A stretch of 64,000 bases of DNA from Arsenophonus sp046530765 (GTDB lineage Bacteria; Pseudomonadota; Gammaproteobacteria; Enterobacterales; Enterobacteriaceae). The position numbers were made by a program, and so were the translations under genes. Location: contig JBHEQS010000005.1 in the NCBI GenBank assembly GCA_046530765.1, forward strand, positions 1-64,000, read 5' to 3'. Below are positions 29,938 through 40,785 of this stretch, piece by piece; positions within the stretch are counted from its first letter, which is position 1; every line of letters begins with the position of its first letter. Below the pieces are notes generated by a model, which searched no databases, was not told the DNA's origin, and worked only from the letters and a program-made list of their open reading frames with translations.

Positions 29938-31836
29938 TATTATCTCTTTAAATAAATTTAATTTGCAAATTCCAAGAAAAAATAATTAAAATTTAATATT
30001 ACTTATTAATTATTTAATGAGTAATATTACTTAAATTAAAATTCAATAATTATATATTAAATAATAATTATAGTATTCACTATTATTAGTGATATATTGT
30101 AGTAAAAAGACTTAACTTTAATTAACGTGAAGTATCTGATACATTATAGAATGTTTTTCTTTATTTTTATTTTGTATGATAAATTTATACAATGTCATTG
30201 TAATAAAGATAAAACTTTGACTTAGTATTTTACTTTTCGGCATAGTAAAATGTTATAGTTTTTCGTAAAAAATATCATTTTATAAAGTTAACTAATTTTA
30301 CGCAAGAACATTTATAATACTTTGAACAAAAGATAAACAGAATACATTATAATATTTATATTAAATAATTTTATTAGTAATAATATTACATATATCTAAT
30401 AATTAATACAATTGCTTTTATTAAAATAACAAATTTCTACAACCAATAACAATAAAACTTTTTTTAAAAAACAATAATTATAGTTATGGTAGATTATAAA
30501 AAACTTTATTTCATTGAATATGATTATTATCTTTGCATTTTCAATAAATTTATATTTTCAAAAATATTTTCGTAAATTTTTTATATACTTTTAGATTGAT
30601 GAGTGCTTTTACAAAAAAAATGTTTTAAGTGCTTATCGAAATGCATTAAAAAAGCACAAAACGCAATCTGATTTAGTACATTTATATATCAATCAACATT
30701 TCAATGCAAAAATCTTATGTCTTTTAATTATAAGAATTTTTGATATACTTGAACATAATTACATAATATATATAAAAATAACTTATAGATTTCTTAGACA
30801 TTTAAGATTTCTATTTTTAATAAAAAATATTTAACATAAAAATATAATAAATAGTTAATATTTATAAATTTAGTTAAATTTAAATTTTTATAATATTTTT
30901 TTAAATTTAGAAAATTTATTCTAACGTGTAGGATACACAATAAACTTTAATATCTTAGCTAGAATCAATTTTCATATATATAGTACAAGTACATATTATA
31001 ATTATAATTACACTAAAAACTATAATATTATAGTTCAATAATTGTCAAATTAGATAGAATAATTTTATTATTTTATAATACTTTAGTAATTAATTTATTA
31101 TAAAACAATGGTTTATAATGTTAAAAACAATAAGTATTTTATTAAAAATAAACATTAATTATTATCTGTAGGTTTGCATATAGTATAAATAAATATTATA
31201 GTTTAGATAAAATATAATATTAAGATTAATAATTTGGTAACTTATTAATATATGTACTAATGAATTGTAATGATACTTTATTGGCCTTATATTTCAAAAA
31301 TATTTATTCGAAGTATAAATATAGATAGTGATATTTCTGTATAATTATTTATAAAATTAAATACATATTATTATATGAGTTATCTAGAAATATATTTAAA
31401 TAACTTTTTAAATTTAAACTAAGAAATTAAAGATTAATATAATAGTGATAAAATCAATTCTTTAATATAATTTTTACTATTAAAAGTGATGATTATATAC
31501 TCTTAATTTTTAAAAGTTATTTATAATTTTATAAAATTTTATAGTGTATTACTATAAATATAGCTAATTGTCTTTAGATATTGAAATAAGTATAACTGAA
31601 ATTATTAGATATAAATAATAGAATTCACTATTTAATAGCATGTCTTAAGCATGTAGTGCCTTATTTTTCTAATTTTAATCGCCCTGTTAAGTTAATTTAA
31701 CATTTATTAATTAAATAAATACGTTATTTCATATAAAGTTTTATTTTAGCAGTTAATAAACTTTCTTAAGTGCATAAAATATTCTTGTAGAATTAGAAGT
31801 TAAAAACAAAACAATAAGTCAATTAATTTAAGTATG

Positions 31837-31875
31837 AGATTAAAAGTATATATATTGTATATATACTTTTAATCT
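31837..31875. repeat. perfect hairpin, 18-bp arms
   Basis: Arms 31837-31854 and 31858-31875 are perfectly complementary around TTG. The hairpin lies in gene-free DNA upstream of aceE. Confidence 0.8.
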
Positions 31876-32230
31876 ATGAATAGTGAAATATTTTTTACTT
31901 ATGACGAAAGAAAAGGTATTTTATAAAATTTATTAAAAAAATCCCATTAAAAATGTTAAAGGCATTCCAAGGTATACTTGAGTTATATTTATATTTAATT
32001 AACTAAATATAAATATAAATTATTAGTTTATAATTCTGCTATAAAATAGTATTTAGTTACTCAACTATAATAATTAGTTTTTATTTAGTTAATATACTAA
32101 AATTACTAATTATTTTAATATATTAACATGTAAAAATATAAGAATAAGATTATTATATTAATTTAATTTTTTAATTATCTGTCTATTTTAAATGAAAATT
32201 TAAAATATTAATATGTTCTTATATTCTATA

Positions 32231-32278
32231 GTTATTGACTTTATTTATTTAATAGTTTAAATAAATAAAGTCAATAAC
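32231..32278. repeat. perfect hairpin, 22-bp arms
   Basis: Arms 32231-32252 and 32257-32278 pair perfectly around TAGT. The outer arm carries GTTATTGAC/GTCAATAAC. No gene adjoins it. Confidence 0.8.
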
Positions 32279-33405
32279 GCTTCAATTAATTATGCATAAA
32301 AAACTAATATTAATATTTAAAATAATCAGAACACATTTTTTTAAAATTATTGAATATTTACTGTAATATTGGTTCTTGATTCTAAATTTTAGTTTTTATG
32401 AACAAGTAATAAATACTTTGTTATTTTATGATAAATATTAAAATTAATTAATAATCTTAAATTATTTTTTTTGTAATTTATATAAAATATTTAAGAAAAT
32501 ATTAATGACTTATTATTAATATAGTTTATATAAAAATTTGACATGATAAATTAGCAAATCTTATGTAATCGAATTTTATGTATTTAATTCTTGAATTAAT
32601 ATTTTATCTATATAAAATTACTTACTGATCATTGGTTAGTAAATTTATTTTTTTTAACATTTTTATGAAACTATCCAGAAGTTTTAAAAAATATTTAATT
32701 TTATTATGAGAATAATAGTTATGTTTATCTAAAAATATTTTATAAGTTTTAGTAATTAGTTTATGATTGTCATCAATATATATAAAATAACAATTTAATT
32801 TTTTTTAAAAAATCATAACTCTATTTAAAGTATTTCTTCTTAATTATGTTAATTTAAAGTGAATAGATAAGTATATGCCTAAATTATTATTAGTTATTTA
32901 TAAATTTATAATATTCAAAAAAACGTAAAATATTAATGCTTAAACAATACTATTTAAAATTAAACTAGTTATTAAAAATCAATTCATAATATTATATTTC
33001 TTAAATATACTTTTATTATATAATTACAATTATATAATAGAATATTAGAAAATTTGAGTGATTATACACACGTAAATAGTAGAATATAGAGTTAAATAAC
33101 TATAAAGTAAATTATTATTACATGTAAAATATAAAAACTACATGAAACTTCCTAATATCATTTATTATTTACTAAAGAATTTTACTTACTATCGAAATCG
33201 TTATTATTCTTTGAATCGAGTAAAATAATACTATATTTAATTTAGTACCGTAAATTTTTATTGTTATGTTTATGTTGCTTTAATATATTTAAATACAACT
33301 TCTTAAATAACAATTATATTTTTATTTTTTTTCTAATTTAATAAATGTATTTAGAAGATTAGTTAAAGGCTACATTAGAAATAAATAATAGATAAGGAAT
33401 AGACC

Positions 33406-36069
33406 ATGTCAGATATGTTGAGGAATGACTTGGATCCAATAGAAACTCAAGATTGGTTAGAGGCGATAAAATCTGTAATTCGTGAAGATGGTGTTGATCG
33501 AGCTCGGTATCTTATTGATCAAATATCACAACATGTACATAAGAATGTCCCTACTAACTCAACATGTTTTAAAAAATGTGATTATGTCAACACTATTTCT
33601 GTAGAAGATGAGCCAGATTATCCAGGAAATGTAAATTTAGAGAGTCGTATTTGCTCTGTGATTCGCTGGAATGCTATAATGGTTGTTTTGCGAGCTTCTA
33701 AGAAAAATCTCGACTTAGGTGGTCATATAGCTTCATTCCAGTCTTCCGCAACTTTATATGAAGTCTGTTTTAACCATTTTTTCAAAGCAAAAAATAATAA
33801 AAATGGTGGTGACTTAGTCTATTTTCAAGGACACATTTCGCCTGGTATCTATGCTAGAGCATTTTTAGAAGGTCGACTAACTGAAGATCAAATGGACAAT
33901 TTCCGACAAGAAGTTAATGGAAAAGGCCTTTCCTCCTATCCACATCCAAAACTGATGCCAAAATTTTGGCAATTCCCTACTGTGTCGATGGGATTGAGCC
34001 CAATTAGTGTTATTTACCAAGCAAAATTTTTGAAGTACCTACAACACAGAGGCTTAAAGAATACAGAGGATCAGAAAGTTTATGCTTTTCTTGGTGATGG
34101 TGAAATGGATGAACCTGAATCAAAAGGTGCCATTACAATTGCTACTCGTGAAAAGTTAGATAATCTTATTTTTGTAATAAACTGTAACCTGCAAAGCCTT
34201 GACGGTCCAGTGTATGGTAATGGCAAGATTGTTAATGAATTAGAAGATGTATTTAAAGGTGCTGGTTGGAATGTTATTAAAATTCTATGGGGAAGCAAAT
34301 GGGATAAATTATTTCGTAACGATACTTCTGGTAAACTAATTCAATTAATGAATGAAACATTGGATGGTGACTACCAAACGTTTAAGTCTAAAAATGGCGC
34401 TTATATTCGAAAACACTTCTTCGGTCGTTATATCGAGACAAGCGCACTAGTAAAAAATATGACAGATGATGAAATTTGGTCTTTAGACAGCGGTGGTCAC
34501 GATCAGAAAAAAGTTTATGCTGCCTTTAAACAAGCAGAAAGAACTAAAGGTAAGTCAACAGTAATTTTAGCACAAACTGTCAAAGGATACGGCATGGGAG
34601 ATATTGCAGAAGGAAAAAATATTGCTCATCAAGTGAAAAAAATGAACATAGAATCAGTTCGTTATTTTCGTGATCGGTTTAATGTACAGATATCTGATGA
34701 TAAAGTAGAGGAATTGCCGTTTATTACTTTTAAAAAAGATTCGGAAGAATATAAATATTTACATGAACGTCGTCAGGTATTAGGTGGATACTTGCCAGTA
34801 CGAAGCCCAACTTTTGATGAAAAATTAGATATTCCTACACTAGAAGAATTCAAACAATTATTAGTAGAACAAAATAAAGATATTTCTACAACGATTGCAT
34901 TTGTGCGTATTTTGAAAGTAATGTTAAAAAATAACTCTATTAAAGATCGTATAGTGCCAATTATTGCTGATGAAGCACGTACTTTTGGTATGGAAGGTTT
35001 ATTCCGACAGATCGGTATTTATAATTCAAGCGGACAGAAGTATACCCCTCAGGATCGTGAACAAATTGCATACTACAAAGAAGATGAAAGAGGTCAAATT
35101 CTTCAAGAAGGAATTAATGAATTAGGCGCCGCTGCCTCTTGGTTAGCTGCAGCTACATCATATAGCACTAACAATTTGCCTATGATACCATTTTATATTT
35201 ATTATTCCATGTTTGGATTTCAACGAATTGGAGATCTTTTGTGGGCAGCTGGAGATCAACAAGCTCGTGGATTTTTGATAGGTGGAACCTCTGGACGCAC
35301 TACATTAAATGGGGAAGGTTTGCAACATGAAGATGGACATAGCCATATTTACTCATTAACAATACCTAATTGCATTTCTTATGATCCAGCTTATGCTTAT
35401 GAAGTTGCTGTTATTGTGCATGATGGCTTGGTGCGTATGTACGGTGAAAAACAAGAAAATATTTATTATTATATTACCACATTGAACGAAAATTATCATA
35501 TGCCAGCCATGCCTACTGGTATTGAAGATGGTATTCGAAAAGGAATTTATAAACTTGAATCACTAAAAGGAAAAAAAGGTAAAGTTCAATTATTGAGTTC
35601 TGGTTCAATGATGCGTCACGTGCGAAAAGCTGCAAAAATTCTATCTAGTTTGTACGATGTTTCTTCTGATGTTTATAGTGTAACATCATTTACAGAATTG
35701 GCTCGTGAAGGACAGGATTGTGAGCGTTGGAATATGCTACATCCATCTGATAAACTTCGTATACCTTATATTTCTCAAATAATGAATGATCTGCCTACTA
35801 TTGCATCAACAGATTATATGAAATTATTTGCAGAACAAATTCGTTCTTACATTCCTTCAAAAAATTATTGTGTTTTAGGTACTGATGGCTATGGTCGTTC
35901 GGATAGCCGAGAAAATCTTCGTCACTATTTTGAGGTTGACGCTTCCTATGTAGTAATAGCATCGTTAGGAGAGTTAGCTAAAAATGGTGAAATAAACGTA
36001 AAATTAGTTGATGAAGCTATCAAAAAATTTAAAATCAACCCGGAAAAAGTTAACCCACGATGGGCATAA
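33406..36069 (+). CDS. aceE: pyruvate dehydrogenase E1 component AceE
   Basis: Thiamine-diphosphate-dependent decarboxylase that feeds acetyl groups to the E2 lipoyl domain. At 887 residues it is exactly the E. coli length (homodimeric E1p type). The ThDP motif GDGEMDEPES begins at residue 230 and ends with the NCN of FVINCNLQSLDGP. The C-terminal half has DEARTFGMEGLFRQIGIY, LLWAAGDQQARGFLIGGTSGRTTLNGEGLQHEDGHSH, and VLGTDGYGRSDSRENLRHYFEVD. An AAGGA site precedes the ATG. aceF follows after 12 nt. No pdhR lies upstream. Confidence 0.98.
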   Translation: MSDMLRNDLDPIETQDWLEAIKSVIREDGVDRARYLIDQISQHVHKNVPTNSTCFKKCDYVNTISVEDEPDYPGNVNLESRICSVIRWNAIMVVLRASKKNLDLGGHIASFQSSATLYEVCFNHFFKAKNNKNGGDLVYFQGHISPGIYARAFLEGRLTEDQMDNFRQEVNGKGLSSYPHPKLMPKFWQFPTVSMGLSPISVIYQAKFLKYLQHRGLKNTEDQKVYAFLGDGEMDEPESKGAITIATREKLDNLIFVINCNLQSLDGPVYGNGKIVNELEDVFKGAGWNVIKILWGSKWDKLFRNDTSGKLIQLMNETLDGDYQTFKSKNGAYIRKHFFGRYIETSALVKNMTDDEIWSLDSGGHDQKKVYAAFKQAERTKGKSTVILAQTVKGYGMGDIAEGKNIAHQVKKMNIESVRYFRDRFNVQISDDKVEELPFITFKKDSEEYKYLHERRQVLGGYLPVRSPTFDEKLDIPTLEEFKQLLVEQNKDISTTIAFVRILKVMLKNNSIKDRIVPIIADEARTFGMEGLFRQIGIYNSSGQKYTPQDREQIAYYKEDERGQILQEGINELGAAASWLAAATSYSTNNLPMIPFYIYYSMFGFQRIGDLLWAAGDQQARGFLIGGTSGRTTLNGEGLQHEDGHSHIYSLTIPNCISYDPAYAYEVAVIVHDGLVRMYGEKQENIYYYITTLNENYHMPAMPTGIEDGIRKGIYKLESLKGKKGKVQLLSSGSMMRHVRKAAKILSSLYDVSSDVYSVTSFTELAREGQDCERWNMLHPSDKLRIPYISQIMNDLPTIASTDYMKLFAEQIRSYIPSKNYCVLGTDGYGRSDSRENLRHYFEVDASYVVIASLGELAKNGEINVKLVDEAIKKFKINPEKVNPRWA

Positions 36070-36081
36070 GAGGTAAAATTA

Positions 36082-37383
36082 ATGTCTATTGAAATTAAGG
36101 TTCCTGATATTGGTGAAGATGAATTTGAAGTTACTGAGATCATGGTAAAAGTGGGTGATAAAGTTAATATTGAGCAATCATTAATTATAGTAGAAGGTGA
36201 AAAATCTTCACTAGATATACCAGCACCTTTTATTGGTGAAGTTGAAGATATTAAAATCAAAAAAGGTGATAAAGTTAAAACAGGTTCTATTATTATGACT
36301 TTTTTAGTTGATAATGACTACATTTTAACCGATGACAGAATAAAAAATAGTAGTAATGAGAAAAAAATAAAATTATCTGACACGTTTTTAAAACCACTTG
36401 AAGATTTGCAAATTACAAATATAAGTAGTATTCCAGAATCAAATAATAAATTTATTGAAAATAATACGTATGCACACGCAACTCCACTTATTCGTCGTTT
36501 GGTGAGAGAATTTGGTATCAATATAAATCAGATAAATCCTACTGGTCGTAAAGGTCGAATTCTTCGCGAAGACGTTAGTTCTTATATCAAATATGCAGTA
36601 AAAAGTTATGAAGATTCAGCAATTACAGTTGAAAAATTATCAGGGATACCGCCATGGCCAAAAATTAATTTCAATAAATTTGGTGAAGTTGAAGAAATTG
36701 AAATTAATCGAATTAAAAAGATATCTGGTTCTAATTTAACTCGTAATTGGGCAATGGTTCCACACGTTACAATAATGGAAGATGCTGATATTACAGAAGT
36801 AGAAGATTTCAGAAAAAAACAAAATAATGAAATGAAAAGATTAAAAACCGGAATAAAGATTACACCGTTGGTTTTTGTTATGAAAGCAGTTTCTAAAGTA
36901 TTAGCAGAAATGATTCATTTCAACAGTTCAATTTCTGATGATACTCATCGATTGATATTAAAAAAATATATTAATATAGGAGTTGCTGTCGATACACAAA
37001 ATGGCTTAGTTGTTCCTGTTATTTGCGATGTCAATAAAAAAGGTATTATGGAGATTGCAAAAGAATTGATGGAAGTATCAAATAAAGCTCGTATAGGTAA
37101 ATTAACCGCAGCTGACATGCAAGGAGGCAGTTTTACCATTTCTAGTTTAGGTAGTATTGGTACAACTGGTTTTACGCCTATTATTAATGTTCCAGAAGTG
37201 GCTATTATGGGTCTATCTCGCTCATCTATGAAACAAGTATGGAATGGATGTGAATTTATTTCTCGGATAATATTGCCAATGTCTCTATCTTTTGATCATC
37301 GTGTAATTGATGGTGCAGAAGGAGCGCGTTTTGTCACACGTATCGCACAATTAATGAGTGATATTCGTCTTTTGATTATGTAA
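36082..37383 (+). CDS. aceF: pyruvate dehydrogenase E2 AceF, single-lipoyl form
   Basis: Dihydrolipoamide acetyltransferase, the core of PDH. It has only 433 residues, against about 630 in E. coli, because one lipoyl domain is present instead of three. The domain spans residues 1-78, with lipoyl lysine K41 in EGEKSSLDIPAP. A linker (about 80-128) follows, then the E3/E1-binding domain (ATPLIRRLVREFGI to GRILREDV) and the catalytic domain ending with FDHRVIDGAEGARF (catalytic H406). All parts needed for activity are there. Domain loss is by in-frame deletion, with no sign of a frameshift. Confidence 0.97.
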   Translation: MSIEIKVPDIGEDEFEVTEIMVKVGDKVNIEQSLIIVEGEKSSLDIPAPFIGEVEDIKIKKGDKVKTGSIIMTFLVDNDYILTDDRIKNSSNEKKIKLSDTFLKPLEDLQITNISSIPESNNKFIENNTYAHATPLIRRLVREFGININQINPTGRKGRILREDVSSYIKYAVKSYEDSAITVEKLSGIPPWPKINFNKFGEVEEIEINRIKKISGSNLTRNWAMVPHVTIMEDADITEVEDFRKKQNNEMKRLKTGIKITPLVFVMKAVSKVLAEMIHFNSSISDDTHRLILKKYINIGVAVDTQNGLVVPVICDVNKKGIMEIAKELMEVSNKARIGKLTAADMQGGSFTISSLGSIGTTGFTPIINVPEVAIMGLSRSSMKQVWNGCEFISRIILPMSLSFDHRVIDGAEGARFVTRIAQLMSDIRLLIM

Positions 37384-37583
37384 TTTATATTCTAATTTAA
37401 AGTATATATATTTATTAATTAGTAATTATAAAATAATTTTATTTCATTATCATGGATTAAAAATTATCTTACTGTTTATCGCCTTCAAAATATTAATAAT
37501 TTTATAAACTGTTTATATTAAAGGAGTATATGTAGTTATAATTTTCGTATTATATTTCTTCCAATAAAAAACAAGAGGTAACT

Positions 37584-39023
37584 ATGAGTACTGAAATTAA
37601 AACACAAGTAGTAGTTTTAGGTGCTGGACCTGCTGGTTATTCGGCAGCTTTTCGTTGTGTAGATCTAGGTTTAGAAACTACTTTAATCGAGCGTTATTCG
37701 ACATTAGGAGGAGTTTGTCTTAATGTTGGCTGTATTCCTTCTAAGGCATTACTACACGTAGCAAGAATTATCGAGGAAACAAAAGCGTTTGCAGAGCATG
37801 GGATTCTATTTGGTGAACCAAATATAAATATTAATAAAGTGCGATTGTGGAAAGAAAAAATTATTAGTAAGTTAACATCTAGTTTGGCTGGAATGGCTAA
37901 AGACAGAAAAATTAAAATTATTAAAGGTTTAGGTAAATTTATTGATTCTAATACAATTATTGTTGAAAATGAAAAAAATAGAACAATAATAAACTTTAAA
38001 AATGCTATTATTGCAGCAGGTTCGCGTCCAATTAAACTTCAATTTATCCCATATGATGATCCACGTGTCTGGAACTCTACCGATGCTCTACAATTACAAA
38101 AAGTACCAAATCGTATATTAATAATAGGAGGCGGAATTATTGGTTTAGAAATAGGTACAATTTATCATGCACTAGGATCAAAAATTGATGTTGTTGAAAT
38201 TTTAGATAATATTATTCCATCTGCAGATAACGATATTATTAAGTTTTTTAGCAAACAAATTAATAAGAAATTTAATTTAATGCTTGAGACTAAAGTAACT
38301 GAGGTAGAAGCTAGAAAAGATGGCATATTAGTCACAATGTTAGGCAAGAAAACTTCTATAATAAAACAGTGTTACGATGCTGTTTTGGTATCTATTGGTC
38401 GTGTACCTAATGGAAACTTGATTGATGCAGGTAAAGCTGGAGTAGAAGTAGATGAACATGGTTTTATACGTACAGATAATCAGATGCGTACAAATATTTC
38501 ACATATTTACGCCATCGGAGATATTATTGGACAACCGATGTTGGCTCACAAGGGTAGCCATGAGGGCCATGTTGCAGCAGAAGTTATTTCTGGATTGAAA
38601 CACTATTTTGATCCAAAAGTTATTCCTTCAATTGCTTACACTGAACCTGAAGTTGCATGGATTGGTTTGACGGAAAAGGAAGCAAACAAAAATGGTATTA
38701 ATTATGAAGCGACTACTTTTCCATGGACTGCTTCAGGTCGAGCCATTGCATCTAATTGCTCACATGGAATGACTAAACTTATTTTTGACAAGAAAACTCA
38801 TCGAGTCATTGGAGGAGCAGTTATAGGAATTAATGCTGGAGAGTTACTAGGTGAAATTGGTTTAGCTATTGAAATGGGATGTGATGCAGAAGATATTGCA
38901 TTGACTATTCATGCACATCCTACATTATATGAATCAATTGGAACAGCAGCTAAAATATTTGAAGGAAGTGTTACTGATTTTCCTAATATAAAAGCAAAAA
39001 AAAATAATTTAATTTACTATTAG
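37584..39023 (+). CDS. lpd: dihydrolipoamide dehydrogenase Lpd (E3)
   Basis: FAD enzyme that reoxidises the lipoyl group of PDH and, where present, of 2-oxoglutarate dehydrogenase and glycine cleavage. The 479 residues (E. coli 474) have the FAD site GAGPAGYSA, redox-active C45 and C50 in GGVCLNVGCIPSK, the NAD site GGGIIGLEIGTIYHALG, the second FAD motif YAIGDIIGQPMLAHKG, and catalytic HAHPTL. An AGAGG site sits 6-10 nt upstream of the ATG. A 200-nt gap after aceF suggests its own promoter, as in E. coli. Confidence 0.98.
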   Translation: MSTEIKTQVVVLGAGPAGYSAAFRCVDLGLETTLIERYSTLGGVCLNVGCIPSKALLHVARIIEETKAFAEHGILFGEPNININKVRLWKEKIISKLTSSLAGMAKDRKIKIIKGLGKFIDSNTIIVENEKNRTIINFKNAIIAAGSRPIKLQFIPYDDPRVWNSTDALQLQKVPNRILIIGGGIIGLEIGTIYHALGSKIDVVEILDNIIPSADNDIIKFFSKQINKKFNLMLETKVTEVEARKDGILVTMLGKKTSIIKQCYDAVLVSIGRVPNGNLIDAGKAGVEVDEHGFIRTDNQMRTNISHIYAIGDIIGQPMLAHKGSHEGHVAAEVISGLKHYFDPKVIPSIAYTEPEVAWIGLTEKEANKNGINYEATTFPWTASGRAIASNCSHGMTKLIFDKKTHRVIGGAVIGINAGELLGEIGLAIEMGCDAEDIALTIHAHPTLYESIGTAAKIFEGSVTDFPNIKAKKNNLIYY

Positions 39024-39051
39024 TTACTTTATTTAAATTAAATGAAGTAAC
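39023..39051 (+). terminator. hairpin at the lpd stop, possible terminator
   Basis: GTTACTTTATTTA pairs with TAAATGAAGTAAC (one G-U pair) around AAT, starting on the last base of the lpd stop codon. No clear T-run follows, so intrinsic termination is uncertain. Confidence 0.35.
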
Positions 39052-39462
39052 AGCAACTGATTTTATATAAAATAGATCTTTTATGAAAAACAGGATAATA
39101 TTTTAAATATTCGCAGAAGTGATAAAATAAAATTATTTTAAGTTAATTATTGTACCAATGTATTTTATTATTTTATATGGTACATATAGGCATAATATAT
39201 TAAGTAAATCAATTAAAAAGAATAATCAATAAAAAGTAATATATGTTAACTAAACGTAATTATTGAAGTGATATACAATCAGATAATTTAATTAATTTAT
39301 GAATATATACAAATTTTTATTAGATATATTAAGTGTTTGCATTACTGTAGGTTGCAGAAGACATAGTTTATAAAAGTTAATTTTTAGACATTTTGTATAA
39401 AAGATATTTTTTATCTCTATAATAAAAGTAAATATACTTACTAATTTCTATGCAATATTCAC

Positions 39463-39493
39463 ATAATATTCTTTATTAACTAAAGAATATTAT
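39463..39493. repeat. perfect hairpin, 13-bp arms
   Basis: Arms 39463-39475 and 39481-39493 pair perfectly around TTAAC, about 440 nt past lpd. Confidence 0.65.
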
Positions 39494-39570
39494 TATAGTT
39501 CTCAGTGATATCACATAAAATATTATTTTATAGTTTAACAATATTTTATAAGCATAATGATATATAAAAT

Positions 39571-39610
39571 AAAATAATAAAATAATAAAATAATAAAATA
39601 ATAAAATAAT
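39571..39610. repeat. octamer microsatellite (AAAATAAT)5
   Basis: Five perfect tandem copies of the 8-bp unit AAAATAAT, then a partial copy. Confidence 0.9.
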
Positions 39611-40450
39611 AAATTATTTCTTGATTTATCATATTTAATAGAAAAATTTGTTATAATTGTATTTAAGTACGTGCACAAGTGAAATAAATATTTATGATTA
39701 ATTATATGCATTTTATTATATTAATTGATGTCTAATTATTAATTATATTACAATACATATGAAAATAATAGATTTAAAAATTTCAATGATAAAATTATAT
39801 TTTAATTTTAAATATAAATTATTCATTATATTTTTATTATGTGATTTTTTTTTAAAAACAAAATAAGTATTTTAAAATTTATAGTCGTTCCAATATTTTT
39901 TCTGCAATTATATTTTTATTCAATCAAAATTTAGTATAAATGACTAATTAGTATTTTTTAGTAAAATATTGCTTGAAAATTTAATTTTATGTTTCTAAAC
40001 GATTAGAGAACTTATAAAAGAATTGTAATATTTTTATTCATAAATATTAGTGAAATTTGTACAATTTAGTATATTTACTAAATAAATTAATGATTATAAT
40101 CATTACATAGATAATATAAATATTTAATTTATTTTAAATAATAATCAATTAATTTTAATTTAGTTTAATAATTTTATCAAATCAAAAATTATACTACTCT
40201 AAATATATTGTGCAATTAAAATATAAACATTTAAAATGTTTTTGTTTAAATCACTAAAAATTGATTAAATCATTTGATTTACTTTAAATATTTATTTACA
40301 TATTTATTTTTAATAGTATTACTTAATTTACAACTAATTAGTTTATCAAAAAAAATAAAAATAACGTTCATTATTTTACATTTAAAAAATATTTTATGAA
40401 TTTGTTTTCTTTTTCTTATGTTTATTTTTATGAGATAAATTTAAATTTTT

Positions 40451-40594
40451 TTAACAACTTGTATTATAATTAAAATTTAAAATAATATAGTAAATGGCAA
40501 TGCCAACTACCACTGACGTAACTATAAAAGTTTTTAGTGTAGTGTAATCGTTTATTTTATGTAACGTATATTAATCTTTTGCGGAATTTAGCAT
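40451..40594 (-). pseudogene. possible decayed small membrane-protein gene
   Basis: Reading the minus strand from an ATG at 40594 gives MLNSAKD, then one in-frame TAA (40571-40573), then 39 more residues up to a stop at 40451. That part contains a membrane-helix-like run, TFIVTSVVVGIAIYYIIL. The helix-coding part (about 40490-40530) is much richer in G and C than the desert around it. Further down in another frame lies a lysine-rich run, HKNKHKKKKTNS. I do not recognise the family. It could be a pseudogene or chance. Confidence 0.25.
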
Positions 40595-40754
40595 CGTTTT
40601 TAGAAAAATAAAGATTTTAATTATTTATTAATTTTACATATTATCTAGATTATGAATAAATCTCTATCGCTCATCATACCATTTAATGTTTCTAATATTT
40701 TATATATATTTTAATAGCTTAAATTATATTTATTTTGAATGCAGATAATTATCT

Positions 40755-40785
40755 TAATAATAATGTATTTTATACATTATTATTA
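40755..40785 (+). terminator. terminator-like hairpin in the desert
   Basis: Arms 40755-40768 and 40772-40785 (14 bp, perfect) flank a TTT loop. They are followed on the + strand by a T-rich tract CTTTTGTTTTTG. The shape is right for an intrinsic terminator, but no + strand gene precedes it. Confidence 0.35.

Larger units (their letters stand above)
29938..33405. other. gene-free region between coaE and aceE
   Basis: 3.5 kb without a readable gene. In E. coli this interval holds guaC, the hof/ppd genes, nadC, ampDE, aroP and the regulator pdhR. None is visible, so PDH would lack its usual local repressor. Two long hairpins stand out (31837-31875, 32231-32278). There is also a short stretch with slightly higher GC at about 31640-31690 (containing TAATCGCCCTGTTAAG) that I cannot assign. 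Confidence 0.65.

Noticed and set aside
31626..31700. Short GC-raised open stretch (in frame ...YLIACLKHVVPYFSNF...) upstream of aceE
   Set aside because: I compared it by eye with PdhR, GuaC, NadC and AroP and saw no convincing match. No start codon with a binding site is present. It could be a gene ghost but cannot be supported.
40494..40547. Mini-frame on the + strand, 17 codons starting MAMPTTTDV
   Set aside because: It has no ribosome-binding site, no neighbouring gene to act on, and no sign of a leader-peptide attenuator. The GC bump is better explained by the minus-strand membrane-helix frame, itself uncertain.
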